18,613 nt of DNA from the NCBI GenBank assembly GCA_025464925.1, contig JAODMS010000125.1, positions 1 through 18,613 of the forward strand. Reading direction: 5' to 3'. Source of the stretch: Arthrobacter sp. GTDB lineage: Bacteria > Actinomycetota > Actinomycetes > Actinomycetales > Micrococcaceae. The translations under genes were made by a program, and so were the position numbers. Shown here piece by piece: positions 1 through 6,425 of this stretch. The notes under the pieces are model-generated. The model did not search any database and had not been told where the DNA came from. It saw nothing but the letters and a program-made list of their open reading frames with translations. Positions within the stretch are counted from its first letter, which is position 1, and every line of letters begins with the position of its first letter.

Positions 1-31
1 GCGGCCCCGGCTGACCTGACACGACGCCCGA

Positions 32-64
32 TTGTTCGACTATCTGTTCGGATAGGGATATGCT
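32..64 (+). promoter_or_regulatory. recA promoter with SOS (LexA) box
   Basis: The 16-mer TCGACTATCTGTTCGG at 36-51 matches the actinobacterial SOS box TCGAAC-N4-GTTCGA at 9 of 12 specified positions, with a nearly intact right half. A -10-like TATGCT lies at 59-64, and a hexamer with 17-bp spacing (36-41) falls inside the box, so bound LexA would block the -35 region. Damage-induced derepression of recA is expected from the family. The box is weaker than the one at 11263-11278. Confidence 0.65.
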
Positions 65-194
65 TTTTATGAGCGTTATCCACATGGGTGGCTCTCCCGG
101 CAACTTTTGTCGGAGGGTGCCGGTAGCGTCAGTGATGACAGACGAAGGGCCTACACGGCCACTCCACAGCGAGAAAGTATTAGAGGTGTGAATC
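65..194 (+). other. recA 5' leader with alternative hairpins
   Basis: About 125 nt separate the predicted recA -10 box from the recA start. Two mutually exclusive hairpins can be drawn. One pairs 94-103 with 107-115 (one bulge, one G-U). The other pairs CCGGCA at 97-102 with TGCCGG at 118-123. The recA ribosome site AGAGGTG lies at 182-188, about 6 nt before the ATG. A 40-codon frame (69-191) also stays open here, but it uses rare codons (TTA, GTA) and has no ribosome site, so it is not called as a gene. Confidence 0.4.
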
Positions 195-1247
195 ATGGCC
201 GCAGCCCCGGATCGCCAGAAGGCGCTCGACGCAGCGCTTGCCCAGATTGACAAGCAGTTCGGCAAAGGCTCGGTCATGCGCCTCGGCGATGAAGTCCGTG
301 CGCCCATCGAAGTCATTCCGACCGGCTCCATCGCACTGGACGTCGCCCTGGGAATTGGCGGACTGCCCCGCGGCCGCGTCGTGGAGATCTACGGTCCGGA
401 ATCCTCAGGTAAGACCACGGTGGCACTGCACGCGGTGGCCAACGCCCAGCGCCTGGGCGGCATCGCCGCCTTCATCGACGCCGAGCACGCCCTCGACCCC
501 GAGTACGCGGCCAAGCTGGGTGTGGACACGGACGCACTCCTGGTTTCGCAGCCGGACACGGGCGAGCAGGCCCTGGAGATCATGGACATGCTGATCGGCT
601 CCGGATCACTGGATGTCATCGTCATCGACTCCGTGGCCGCGCTGGTGCCCCGCGCTGAAATCGAAGGCGACATGGGCGACAGCCACGTCGGCCTGCAGGC
701 CCGGCTGATGAGCCAGGCCCTGCGTAAGATCACCGGCCGGCTGAGCCAGACCAAGACCACTGCCATCTTCATCAACCAGCTGCGCGAAAAGATCGGCGTC
801 TTCTTCGGCTCCCCGGAAACCACCACCGGTGGTAAGGCCCTGAAGTTCTACGCGTCGATCCGGATCGATGTCCGCCGGATCCAGACCCTCAAGGAGGGCG
901 CTGACTCGGTCGGCAACCGGACGAAGGCCAAGATCGTCAAGAACAAGATGGCACCGCCCTTCAAGATCGCCGAATTCGACATCATCTACGGCCAGGGCAT
1001 TTCCCGCGAGGGCGGCATCATCGACATGGGTGTCGAGCACGGCCTGATCAAAAAGTCGGGTTCCTGGTTCACCTACGACGGCGACCAGCTGGGCCAAGGC
1101 ATGGAGAACTCCCGTCGCTTCCTGCGCGACAATCCCGAACTCGCTGCCGAACTCGAGCGCCTTATCAAGGAGAAGCTCGGCGTTGGCGTGAAGGCGGCGC
1201 CCGAGGCCGAGGCATCACCGAAGCTGAAGGCCGTTGACGGCATCTAA
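195..1247 (+). CDS. recA: RecA recombinase
   Basis: RecA is the DNA-dependent ATPase that forms filaments on single-stranded DNA, drives strand exchange and acts as co-protease for LexA. The 350-residue protein has the family's usual length and no intein. Visible motifs are the Walker A box GPESSGKT at 67-74, the catalytic Glu of FIDAEHAL (Glu97), Walker B VIVIDS at 141-146, and the L2 DNA-binding loop with [10 protein letters not shown] near 193-202, followed by the glycine-rich [15 protein letters not shown] segment. The ATG is supported by AGAGGTG at 182-188. The C-terminal tail (about 326-350) is Ala/Lys-rich and less acidic than in E. coli. recX follows 7 nt downstream and probably shares its transcript; an SOS box lies upstream. 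Confidence 0.98.
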   Translation: MAAAPDRQKALDAALAQIDKQFGKGSVMRLGDEVRAPIEVIPTGSIALDVALGIGGLPRGRVVEIYGPESSGKTTVALHAVANAQRLGGIAAFIDAEHALDPEYAAKLGVDTDALLVSQPDTGEQALEIMDMLIGSGSLDVIVIDSVAALVPRAEIEGDMGDSHVGLQARLMSQALRKITGRLSQTKTTAIFINQLREKIGVFFGSPETTTGGKALKFYASIRIDVRRIQTLKEGADSVGNRTKAKIVKNKMAPPFKIAEFDIIYGQGISREGGIIDMGVEHGLIKKSGSWFTYDGDQLGQGMENSRRFLRDNPELAAELERLIKEKLGVGVKAAPEAEASPKLKAVDGI

Positions 1248-1254
1248 CGGCAGG

Positions 1255-1869
1255 ATGCGGAAGGCGGCAGGATTCCGCCCGCGGAATCCTGCCGCCGGCT
1301 TTGCCGACAGCGAAGGAACCGGCGGCGCGGCGCCTGTCCCCGCGCCGTCCCCGGAGCCGGACCGGGATGCCGACCCGGCGGCGGTGGCCCGGTCCATCGT
1401 GTTGCGTCAGCTGACGACTTCCCCGAAAAGCCGTTTGCAACTGGCCCGCAAGCTGGCCGAACGCAATGTCCCGGAGGATGTCGCCGAGACCGTGCTGGAC
1501 CGTTTCGAAGAAGTGGGCCTTATCGACGACGCCGACTTCGCGGATATGTGGGTGCGCAGCCGGTCCCAGACCAGGAAACTCGCCAAGGGCGTCCTGCGGC
1601 GGGAGCTGGCGGACAAGGGGATCGACCCGGACACCGCGGCCGGCGCCCTGGAGCAGCTCAGCGACGAAGACGAAGAGGCTGCCGCGCGCGAACTCGTCCA
1701 GCGCAAGCTCAGGGGCACCGGTGGCTTCGAGGACCGCGCGGAGCGGGACAAGATGACGCGCCGGCTGGCCTCCATGCTCGCACGCAAGGGTTATCAGCCC
1801 TCGCAGGCCTTCCGGATTGTCGGCGAGGTTCTGGATGCTGCCCGCGACGCGGCGGAGTCGGACCGCTGA
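1255..1869 (+). CDS. recX: RecX regulatory protein
   Basis: RecX binds and modulates RecA filaments, usually limiting recombinase activity. The conserved region begins around residue 43 of this 204-residue reading (AVARSIVLRQLTTSPKSR) and shows the three-helix RecX repeats, including LARKLAERNVPEDVAETVLDRFEEVGLIDDADFA and the C-terminal RRLASMLARKGY segment. The ATG at 1255 lies 7 nt after the recA stop, but a TTG at 1234 (inside recA) and a GTG at 1384 are also in frame. The first 40 or so residues are low-complexity and are encoded over a strong inverted repeat (1263-1296), so the real start may be downstream of it. Translation and transcription are probably coupled to recA. Confidence 0.88.
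   Translation: MRKAAGFRPRNPAAGFADSEGTGGAAPVPAPSPEPDRDADPAAVARSIVLRQLTTSPKSRLQLARKLAERNVPEDVAETVLDRFEEVGLIDDADFADMWVRSRSQTRKLAKGVLRRELADKGIDPDTAAGALEQLSDEDEEAAARELVQRKLRGTGGFEDRAERDKMTRRLASMLARKGYQPSQAFRIVGEVLDAARDAAESDR
1263..1296 (+). terminator. recA/recX junction hairpin (possible attenuator)
   Basis: GGCGGCAGGATTCCGC at 1263-1278 and its exact complement at 1281-1296 form a 16-bp perfect inverted repeat with a 2-nt centre (in RNA, 14 bp with a 6-nt loop). It starts 15 nt after the recA stop. There is no clear T-run, only CTTT at 1299-1302. In E. coli a hairpin between recA and recX reduces recX readthrough; the position here suggests a similar role, by inference. Confidence 0.6.
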
Positions 1870-1871
1870 AT

Positions 1872-1904
1872 CCGCGGCCGCGGCGGCACGCCACGCGGCC
1901 GCGG
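1872..1904 (+). terminator. Hairpin after recX, probable terminator
   Basis: CCGCGGCCGCG at 1872-1882 pairs perfectly with CGCGGCCGCGG at 1894-1904, giving an 11-bp all-G/C stem with an 11-nt loop, three bases after the recX stop. It lacks a T-run, as is common in high-GC actinobacteria. It sits just upstream of the miaB -10 box and would separate the recA-recX transcript from miaB. Confidence 0.5.
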
Positions 1905-1915
1905 TGCCGACCCGG

Positions 1916-1921
1916 TACCCT
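1916..1921 (+). promoter_or_regulatory. miaB leaderless-type -10 box
   Basis: TACCCT fits the actinobacterial TANNNT -10 pattern and ends exactly 6 nt before the GTG at 1928, so transcription would start at or next to the start codon. No Shine-Dalgarno sequence is present, and no good -35 box is seen. The same geometry occurs at dapF and hisC. Confidence 0.55.
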
Positions 1922-1927
1922 TAACAG

Positions 1928-3505
1928 GTGAGTTTGACCATTCCTTCCCCAGCAGCCGGCACCATTCCTTCAGCAGAGACCCCGCCGGCACCCGGCACCG
2001 TGCCAGTACCCGATGCGCCGCAGCCGCGCACCTACCAGGTGCGCACCTTCGGCTGCCAGATGAACGTGCACGATTCCGAACGCATGGCCGGCATGCTGGA
2101 GGCGGCCGGCTATGTCCCGGCCGCGGGGGAACTGGCCGACGTCGTGGTCTTCAACACCTGCGCCGTGCGCGAAAACGCCGACAACAAGCTGTACGGCAAC
2201 CTTGGCATGCTGGCGCCGGTCAAGGCAGCCAACCCCGGCATGCAGATTGCCGTGGGCGGTTGCCTCGCCCAGAAGGACCGCGAAGCCATCCTGAAGAAGG
2301 CGCCGTGGGTGGACGCCGTCTTCGGGACGCACAATGTCGGCGCCCTGCCGGCCCTGCTCGACCGGGCACGCCACAACAACGAGGCGCAGCTGGAGATCCT
2401 CGAATCGCTGGACGTCTTCCCCTCCACGTTGCCGACCAAGCGCGACTCGGTTTACTCCGGCTGGGTGTCCATCTCGGTGGGCTGCAACAACACCTGCACC
2501 TTCTGCATCGTTCCCGCCCTGCGGGGCAAGGAGAAGGACCGGCGTCCGGGCGACATCCTGGCCGAGATCCAGGCCCTCGTCGATGACGGCGCCATCGAAG
2601 TGACGCTGCTGGGCCAGAATGTGAACTCCTACGGCGTCGAATTCGGTGACCGGCAGGCGTTCTCCAAGCTGTTGCGGGCCTGCGGGGAGATCCCGGGCCT
2701 GGAACGCGTGCGGTTCACGAGCCCGCACCCGGCGGCCTTCACCGACGATGTGATCGACGCCATGGCGGAGACCCACAACGTCATGCCCCAGCTGCATATG
2801 CCTCTGCAGTCGGGCTCGGACAAGGTCCTCAAGGACATGCGGCGGTCCTACCGCTCCACCAAGTTCCTCGGCATCCTGGACAAGGTCCGCGAGAAAATCC
2901 CGCAGGCCGCGATCTCCACCGACATCATTGTCGGCTTCCCCGGCGAGACCGAGGAGGACTTCCAGGCCACCCTGGACGTGGTGGAGAAGTCCCGCTTCGC
3001 CACCGCCTTCACTTTCCAGTACTCCAAGCGGCCCGGCACTCCCGCTGCCGACCTGCCGGACCAGCTCCCCAAGGCCGTGGTCCAGGAGCGCTTCGAACGC
3101 CTCACTGCCCTGCAGGACCGGATCGCGGCCGAGGAAAACGCCCGCCAGCTGGGCCGCCGCGTGGAGGTTATGGTGACCGCCCACTCCGGCCGTAAGGCCG
3201 AGGAAACCCACCGCCTCTCCGGCCGGTCCCAGGACCAGCGGCTGGTGCATTTCTCCGTGCCGGCAGGGGCGGAGGCGCCCCGGCCCGGCGACCTGGTGAC
3301 GGTGACCATCACGGAGGCTGCGGCCTTCCATCTCGTCGCGGACCCGGCGTCGGCGCAGGACTACAGCCTCCGCCGCTCCCGTGCCGGCGATGCCTGGGAC
3401 CGGTCCCAGGCCGACTCCTGCGGCGCTCCGGCGCCGGGCGCCGCCACCTCCGGCGCCCGGGGCGTCTCCCTCGGCATGCCTGTGCTCCCCGTCCGCGGCC
3501 GCTAA
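1928..3505 (+). CDS. miaB: tRNA-2-methylthio-N6-dimethylallyladenosine synthase MiaB
   Basis: MiaB is a radical-SAM methylthiotransferase that adds the 2-methylthio group to i6A37 of tRNAs, after MiaA has installed the dimethylallyl group. The 525-residue protein shows the N-terminal UPF0004 domain with cluster-binding Cys43 (TFGCQMN), Cys78 and Cys112, and the radical-SAM motif CNNTCTFC with Cys186, Cys190 and Cys193. The [12 protein letters not shown] segment is near 287-298, and a TRAM RNA-binding domain spans about 405-472. It has a Pro/Ala-rich N-terminal extension of about 35 residues and a low-complexity C-terminal tail of about 50 residues beyond the family core. The GTG start is chosen because a leaderless-type -10 box sits 6 nt upstream. 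miaA follows closely, so the enzymes of the two steps are co-encoded. Confidence 0.96.
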   Translation: MSLTIPSPAAGTIPSAETPPAPGTVPVPDAPQPRTYQVRTFGCQMNVHDSERMAGMLEAAGYVPAAGELADVVVFNTCAVRENADNKLYGNLGMLAPVKAANPGMQIAVGGCLAQKDREAILKKAPWVDAVFGTHNVGALPALLDRARHNNEAQLEILESLDVFPSTLPTKRDSVYSGWVSISVGCNNTCTFCIVPALRGKEKDRRPGDILAEIQALVDDGAIEVTLLGQNVNSYGVEFGDRQAFSKLLRACGEIPGLERVRFTSPHPAAFTDDVIDAMAETHNVMPQLHMPLQSGSDKVLKDMRRSYRSTKFLGILDKVREKIPQAAISTDIIVGFPGETEEDFQATLDVVEKSRFATAFTFQYSKRPGTPAADLPDQLPKAVVQERFERLTALQDRIAAEENARQLGRRVEVMVTAHSGRKAEETHRLSGRSQDQRLVHFSVPAGAEAPRPGDLVTVTITEAAAFHLVADPASAQDYSLRRSRAGDAWDRSQADSCGAPAPGAATSGARGVSLGMPVLPVRGR

Positions 3506-3527
3506 CCCTGTGGCAGGTCCGCAGCAC

Positions 3528-4445
3528 ATGCCCCCGGTCGTCGCCGTCGTGGGGCCGACGGGCTCCGGCAAATCCGATCTCGCCGTCTCGCTCGCGCTGG
3601 AACTCGGCGGCGAAGTCATTAATGCAGACTCCATGCAGTTCTACCGCGGCATGGACGTCGGCACCGCCAAGATCTCCCTGGCCGAGCGCAGGGGAGTGCC
3701 GCACCACCTCCTCGACACCCTGGACGTGACCGAGGAAGCCAGCGTCTCGGACTTCCAGCAGCAGGCCCGGGCCCTGAGTGCCGACATCAACAGCAGGGGA
3801 AAGCGGGCCATCCTGGCCGGCGGCTCCGGACTTTACATCCGCGCCGCCCTCGACGTCCTGGACTTTCCCGGCACCGACCCCGCCATCCGCCGCCGCCTCG
3901 AGGCGGAGCTCGAAGCCGCAGGGCCCGCCCCGCTGCGGAAACGGCTGGAAGGCGTCGACCCCGTATCCGCCGGGAGGCTCGGCGATGCCCGCCGGCTAGT
4001 CCGCGCCCTGGAGGTCTTCGAACTGACCGGGCGCCCCTTCAGTTCTTTCATGCCCACCCGCGAGTACTTCCGGCCGGCGGTCCAGATCGGGCTGGAGGTG
4101 GACCGTGATCTGCTCCGGGAACGGCTCGCCCGGCGCGTGCACACCATGGTGGACCGGGGCCTGCTGGAGGAGGTCCGGCGGCTCGACGCCAGAGGACTCC
4201 GGCGCGGCAAGACCGCCCCGCGGGCTCTCGGCTATGCCCAGTTCCTCCGGGTTGTAGACGGCGAAGCCGAGGTGGAACAGGCCGTGGCGGAAACCATCGT
4301 CGCGACCCGGCAGTTCGCCCGCCGCCAGCTCACCTGGTTCCGGGCGGACCCGCGCATCACCTGGCTGGACTGGGAGGATCCGGAGCTTACGGCCCGCGCC
4401 GCGGCGTTGTGCGGCGCGGGCCTGCCCGGACCCGGCACGGCATAG
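3528..4445 (+). CDS. miaA: tRNA dimethylallyltransferase MiaA
   Basis: MiaA transfers the dimethylallyl group of DMAPP to N6 of A37 in tRNAs reading UNN codons, making the substrate of MiaB. In the 305-residue reading, the P-loop GPTGSGKS is at 9-16, the family signature [15 protein letters not shown] at 34-48, and [10 protein letters not shown] at 97-106; RALGYAQF lies in the C-terminal half. The ATG at 3528 places the P-loop at the usual distance from the N-terminus. An in-frame GTG at 3510, 4 nt after the miaB stop, would add six residues and cannot be excluded. The frame stays open far upstream into miaB, but that extension is an artefact of GC-rich sequence. Very likely co-transcribed with miaB. 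Confidence 0.95.
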   Translation: MPPVVAVVGPTGSGKSDLAVSLALELGGEVINADSMQFYRGMDVGTAKISLAERRGVPHHLLDTLDVTEEASVSDFQQQARALSADINSRGKRAILAGGSGLYIRAALDVLDFPGTDPAIRRRLEAELEAAGPAPLRKRLEGVDPVSAGRLGDARRLVRALEVFELTGRPFSSFMPTREYFRPAVQIGLEVDRDLLRERLARRVHTMVDRGLLEEVRRLDARGLRRGKTAPRALGYAQFLRVVDGEAEVEQAVAETIVATRQFARRQLTWFRADPRITWLDWEDPELTARAAALCGAGLPGPGTA

Positions 4446-4484
4446 TGAACCCTGGCGTTTTTCCGACCGCTGCCGGCGGAACGG

Positions 4485-4490
4485 TAGCCT
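4485..4490 (+). promoter_or_regulatory. dapF leaderless-type -10 box
   Basis: TAGCCT fits the TANNNT pattern and ends exactly 6 nt before the dapF ATG at 4497. TTCCGA at 4461-4466 with an 18-bp spacer is a weak -35 candidate. The GAGGA at 4493-4497 runs into the ATG and is too close to act as a ribosome site, which favours leaderless initiation. Confidence 0.55.
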
Positions 4491-4496
4491 TGAGGA

Positions 4497-5441
4497 ATGA
4501 ACGAAACCCTTGCTGTGGCCGCAGACCGTAACTCCGTCGGCCTGAGCGGACTCAAGTTTTCCAAAGGCCACGGAACGGGCAATGACTTCGTGCTCCTTGC
4601 CGACCCCAACGGTGCCCTGTCCGTCACCGCGGAGCAGGTCGCGGCACTCTGCGACCGCCACCGCGGCGTCGGCGGCGACGGGCTGATCCGTGCGGTGCCG
4701 TCCCGGCTGCTCCCGGAAGGGGAGGAGCTGCTGACGGCGCACCCGGAGGCCGAGTGGTTCATGGACTACCGCAACGGCGACGGCTCGCTGTCGGAGATGT
4801 GCGGCAACGGTGTCCGCGTCTTTGTTCACTTCCTGGTCGCCGAAGGCCTCGTCGACCTGCCCGCCGGGGAATCGCTGACCATCGGCACCCGCGGCGGCGT
4901 GAAAACCATCGTCCGCACGGCTGCCGGCTACGCCGTCGACATGGGCCCTTGGGAATTCATTTTCCCGGGCGAGGCCACCGCACGGGCCATGGACTCACTG
5001 GTCAGCGCCGAGGGGCTGGAGGTCGCCCGGCCCGCCCTCTCGGTCAGCATGGGCAACCCGCACACCGTCGTGGCGCTGGCCGAACTGGCCGAGCTCGAGG
5101 CCACCCGATTGTTCACCGCACCCCTGGTCGAGCCCACCCCGCCGCACGGGACCAACGTCGAGTTCGTCGTCCCCTCCGAGCCCCTGGTCCACGACGGCGT
5201 CGGAACCATCACCATGCGCGTACATGAAAGGGGCGTGGGGGAAACCCAGTCCTGCGGCACCGGAGCCTGCGCCGCCGCCGTCGCCATCCGCCACTGGGCC
5301 GGCCAGGCCGCCCCCGATGTGTGGAACGTCCAGGTTCCGGGCGGTGTCGTCGGCGTGAAATTCTTCCTCGGCAGCGGAGGAGCCGAGCATGTCGAGCTCA
5401 GCGGGCCGGCCGTGATCGTCGCTAGCGGGACGCTTTCCTGA
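4497..5441 (+). CDS. dapF: Diaminopimelate epimerase DapF
   Basis: DapF interconverts LL- and meso-diaminopimelate, the last step before lysine and a source of peptidoglycan cross-linking residues. The 314-residue protein has both catalytic cysteines: Cys102 in MCGNGVRV and Cys253 in SCGTGACA. It also has the N-terminal HGTGNDF motif at 25-31, DYRNGDGS at 90-97 and MGNPH at 185-189. The length is slightly above the usual 270-290 because of an N-terminal extension of about 18 residues and insertions. It carries its own leaderless-type promoter. Its last 20 nt overlap the convergent methyltransferase gene. Confidence 0.96.
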   Translation: MNETLAVAADRNSVGLSGLKFSKGHGTGNDFVLLADPNGALSVTAEQVAALCDRHRGVGGDGLIRAVPSRLLPEGEELLTAHPEAEWFMDYRNGDGSLSEMCGNGVRVFVHFLVAEGLVDLPAGESLTIGTRGGVKTIVRTAAGYAVDMGPWEFIFPGEATARAMDSLVSAEGLEVARPALSVSMGNPHTVVALAELAELEATRLFTAPLVEPTPPHGTNVEFVVPSEPLVHDGVGTITMRVHERGVGETQSCGTGACAAAVAIRHWAGQAAPDVWNVQVPGGVVGVKFFLGSGGAEHVELSGPAVIVASGTLS

Positions 5442-6036
5442 CCCGCAGGATCCGGAAGGACTTGGACGTGCTCTCCCGGGTCACCGTGAAGCTGCTGTCC
5501 AGCTCGGCCGCCAGCCAGCGCTGAAGCGAATCCGAGCCCAGGTTCTTCTGGACCACCAGCCACGCGGAGCCGCCCGCGGCCAGCCGCGGCAGCCACAGGC
5601 GCAGCAGGGCATGAAGCTCGTCCTTGCCGATCCGGATGGGCGGGTTGGACCAGATGGTGTCGAAGCGCAGCTCCGGATCCACGGCGTCGGGAACGCTGGC
5701 TGTGACATTCCCCAGGCCCAGCAGCGCCGCGTTCTCGTTGGTCAGCGTGACGCAGCGCTCGTTGACGTCCACCGCGTAGACCCGGGAATGCGGCGCCCTG
5801 AGCGCCATGGTCAGGGCGATCGGGCCCCAGCCGCAGCCGATGTCCAGCAGGTTCCCCTGCGGCGCCGGGGCAGGGGCCTCGGCCAGCAGGACGGCGGTCC
5901 CCTTGTCGATCCCGTCCGGGCTGAAGATCCCCGAAGACGTCTGCAGCCGGCGCGTCTTCCCGGCGAGCTCCACGCTCAGGGGTTTTCGGGTGAACGGCCC
6001 GGCGGGCTGGGCGCTGAAATAATGTGCGGACTCCAT
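5422..6036 (-). CDS. RsmC-like class I SAM-dependent methyltransferase
   Basis: This is a small-domain methyltransferase (204 residues) resembling the catalytic half of RsmC/RlmG-type 16S/23S rRNA guanine-N2 methyltransferases. The SAM-binding motif LLDIGCGWGPIAL is at 63-75, an acidic motif II segment VYAVDVN at 86-92, and the catalytic NPPI motif at 131-134. The region before motif I (SGIFSPDGIDKGTAVLL) matches this group. The internal ATG at 6036 is preferred over a longer frame that reads back through the hflX leader, because the extra N-terminal residues are unlike the family. A -10-like box lies 8 nt upstream. The rRNA target is inferred, not shown. It is convergent with dapF and divergent from hflX. 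Confidence 0.85.
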   Translation of the reverse strand: MESAHYFSAQPAGPFTRKPLSVELAGKTRRLQTSSGIFSPDGIDKGTAVLLAEAPAPAPQGNLLDIGCGWGPIALTMALRAPHSRVYAVDVNERCVTLTNENAALLGLGNVTASVPDAVDPELRFDTIWSNPPIRIGKDELHALLRLWLPRLAAGGSAWLVVQKNLGSDSLQRWLAAELDSSFTVTRESTSKSFRILRVRKASR

Positions 6037-6044
6037 AACTGGCC

Positions 6045-6050
6045 AGATTA
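6045..6050 (-). promoter_or_regulatory. -10-like box of the methyltransferase gene
   Basis: On the minus strand TAATCT ends 8 nt before the ATG at 6036, so the transcript would carry at most a 1-2 nt leader. No ribosome site is visible. No convincing -35 is present; TTCCCA at 18-bp spacing is weak. Confidence 0.4.
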
Positions 6051-6111
6051 GTTGGCCGCCGGTCAGTATGGGAAACCGGTAAACGGAACGGGAATCGGAA
6101 GGGGAACCCGT

Positions 6112-6155
6112 CCTCCAGCCCGCCGTTCTGGGGCAGGCTGGAGGTCTGCTAGTCT
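6112..6155 (+). promoter_or_regulatory. hflX promoter with 9-bp inverted repeat
   Basis: TAGTCT at 6150-6155 is a TANNNT -10 box placed 7 nt before the ATG of a six-codon ORF. Just upstream, CCTCCAGCC at 6112-6120 and its exact complement GGCTGGAGG at 6136-6144 form an inverted repeat with a 15-bp centre that covers the -35 region. It could be an operator for a dimeric regulator; none is identified. Confidence 0.45.
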
Positions 6156-6162
6156 TAAAGAC

Positions 6163-6183
6163 ATGTTCTTGAATTTCAAGTAG
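6163..6183 (+). CDS. Six-codon leader ORF upstream of hflX (MFLNFK)
   Basis: ATG at 6163 is followed by five sense codons and TAG, encoding MFLNFK. The ATG begins 7 nt after the -10 box TAGTCT, so it would be at or near the 5' end of the transcript and translated without a leader. The nucleotides CTTGAA/TTCAAG (6168-6180) are themselves an inverted repeat. It lies 242 nt before hflX, whose product acts on stalled ribosomes. Short ORFs of this sort precede some antibiotic-inducible genes, including an hflX homologue in Listeria. Translation here is inferred from geometry only. Confidence 0.4.
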   Translation: MFLNFK

Positions 6184-6425
6184 CCGGCACGGGCTGAACC
6201 CCGTCCCCGCAGCGACGCAGGTAGTTACCTTCCGCTCAGTGCGCCGCCCCCGGTGATCCGAACACCGGCTGGCGCCCAATCCACTTAGAGTCCAGCAGGG
6301 CTCAGCGGACCGTTCCCACCATTCAGCAGGCGTATTTCCACGCCTCATCCCACCGCCATTCCACCGCTCCGAGTCGGAGCACACCCTTCCCCGGCATCGC
6401 TGCCGAGGGCATCCAGGAGGCCCGG
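6184..6425 (+). other. Structured hflX leader RNA, possible attenuator
   Basis: There is no gene in this 242-nt stretch. The strongest structure has GCGCC 6241-6245 with GGCGC 6271-6275 outside and CCGGTG 6250-6255 with CACCGG 6263-6268 inside. Others are GAGTCC/GGGCTC (6288-6303), AGGCGT/ACGCCT (6328-6345), GCTCC/GGAGC (6366-6380) and CGGCA/TGCCG (6392-6405). AGCCGG at 6182-6187, overlapping the leader ORF stop, can pair with CCGGCT at 6265-6270 and would open the main hairpin. GGGC 6407-6410 can pair with GCCC 6420-6423 around the AGGAGG ribosome site. No U-run is seen, so a classical terminator is not proven. Confidence 0.45.

Noticed and set aside
195..1247. Intein in recA
   Set aside because: RecA inteins occur in some actinobacteria, but this protein is continuous through the Walker A and L2 insertion sites and of normal length.
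1970..3634. 554-residue open frame on the minus strand across miaB
   Set aside because: It is the antisense shadow of miaB; the peptide is Gly/Arg/His-rich with no recognisable domain, as expected from GC-rich codon bias.
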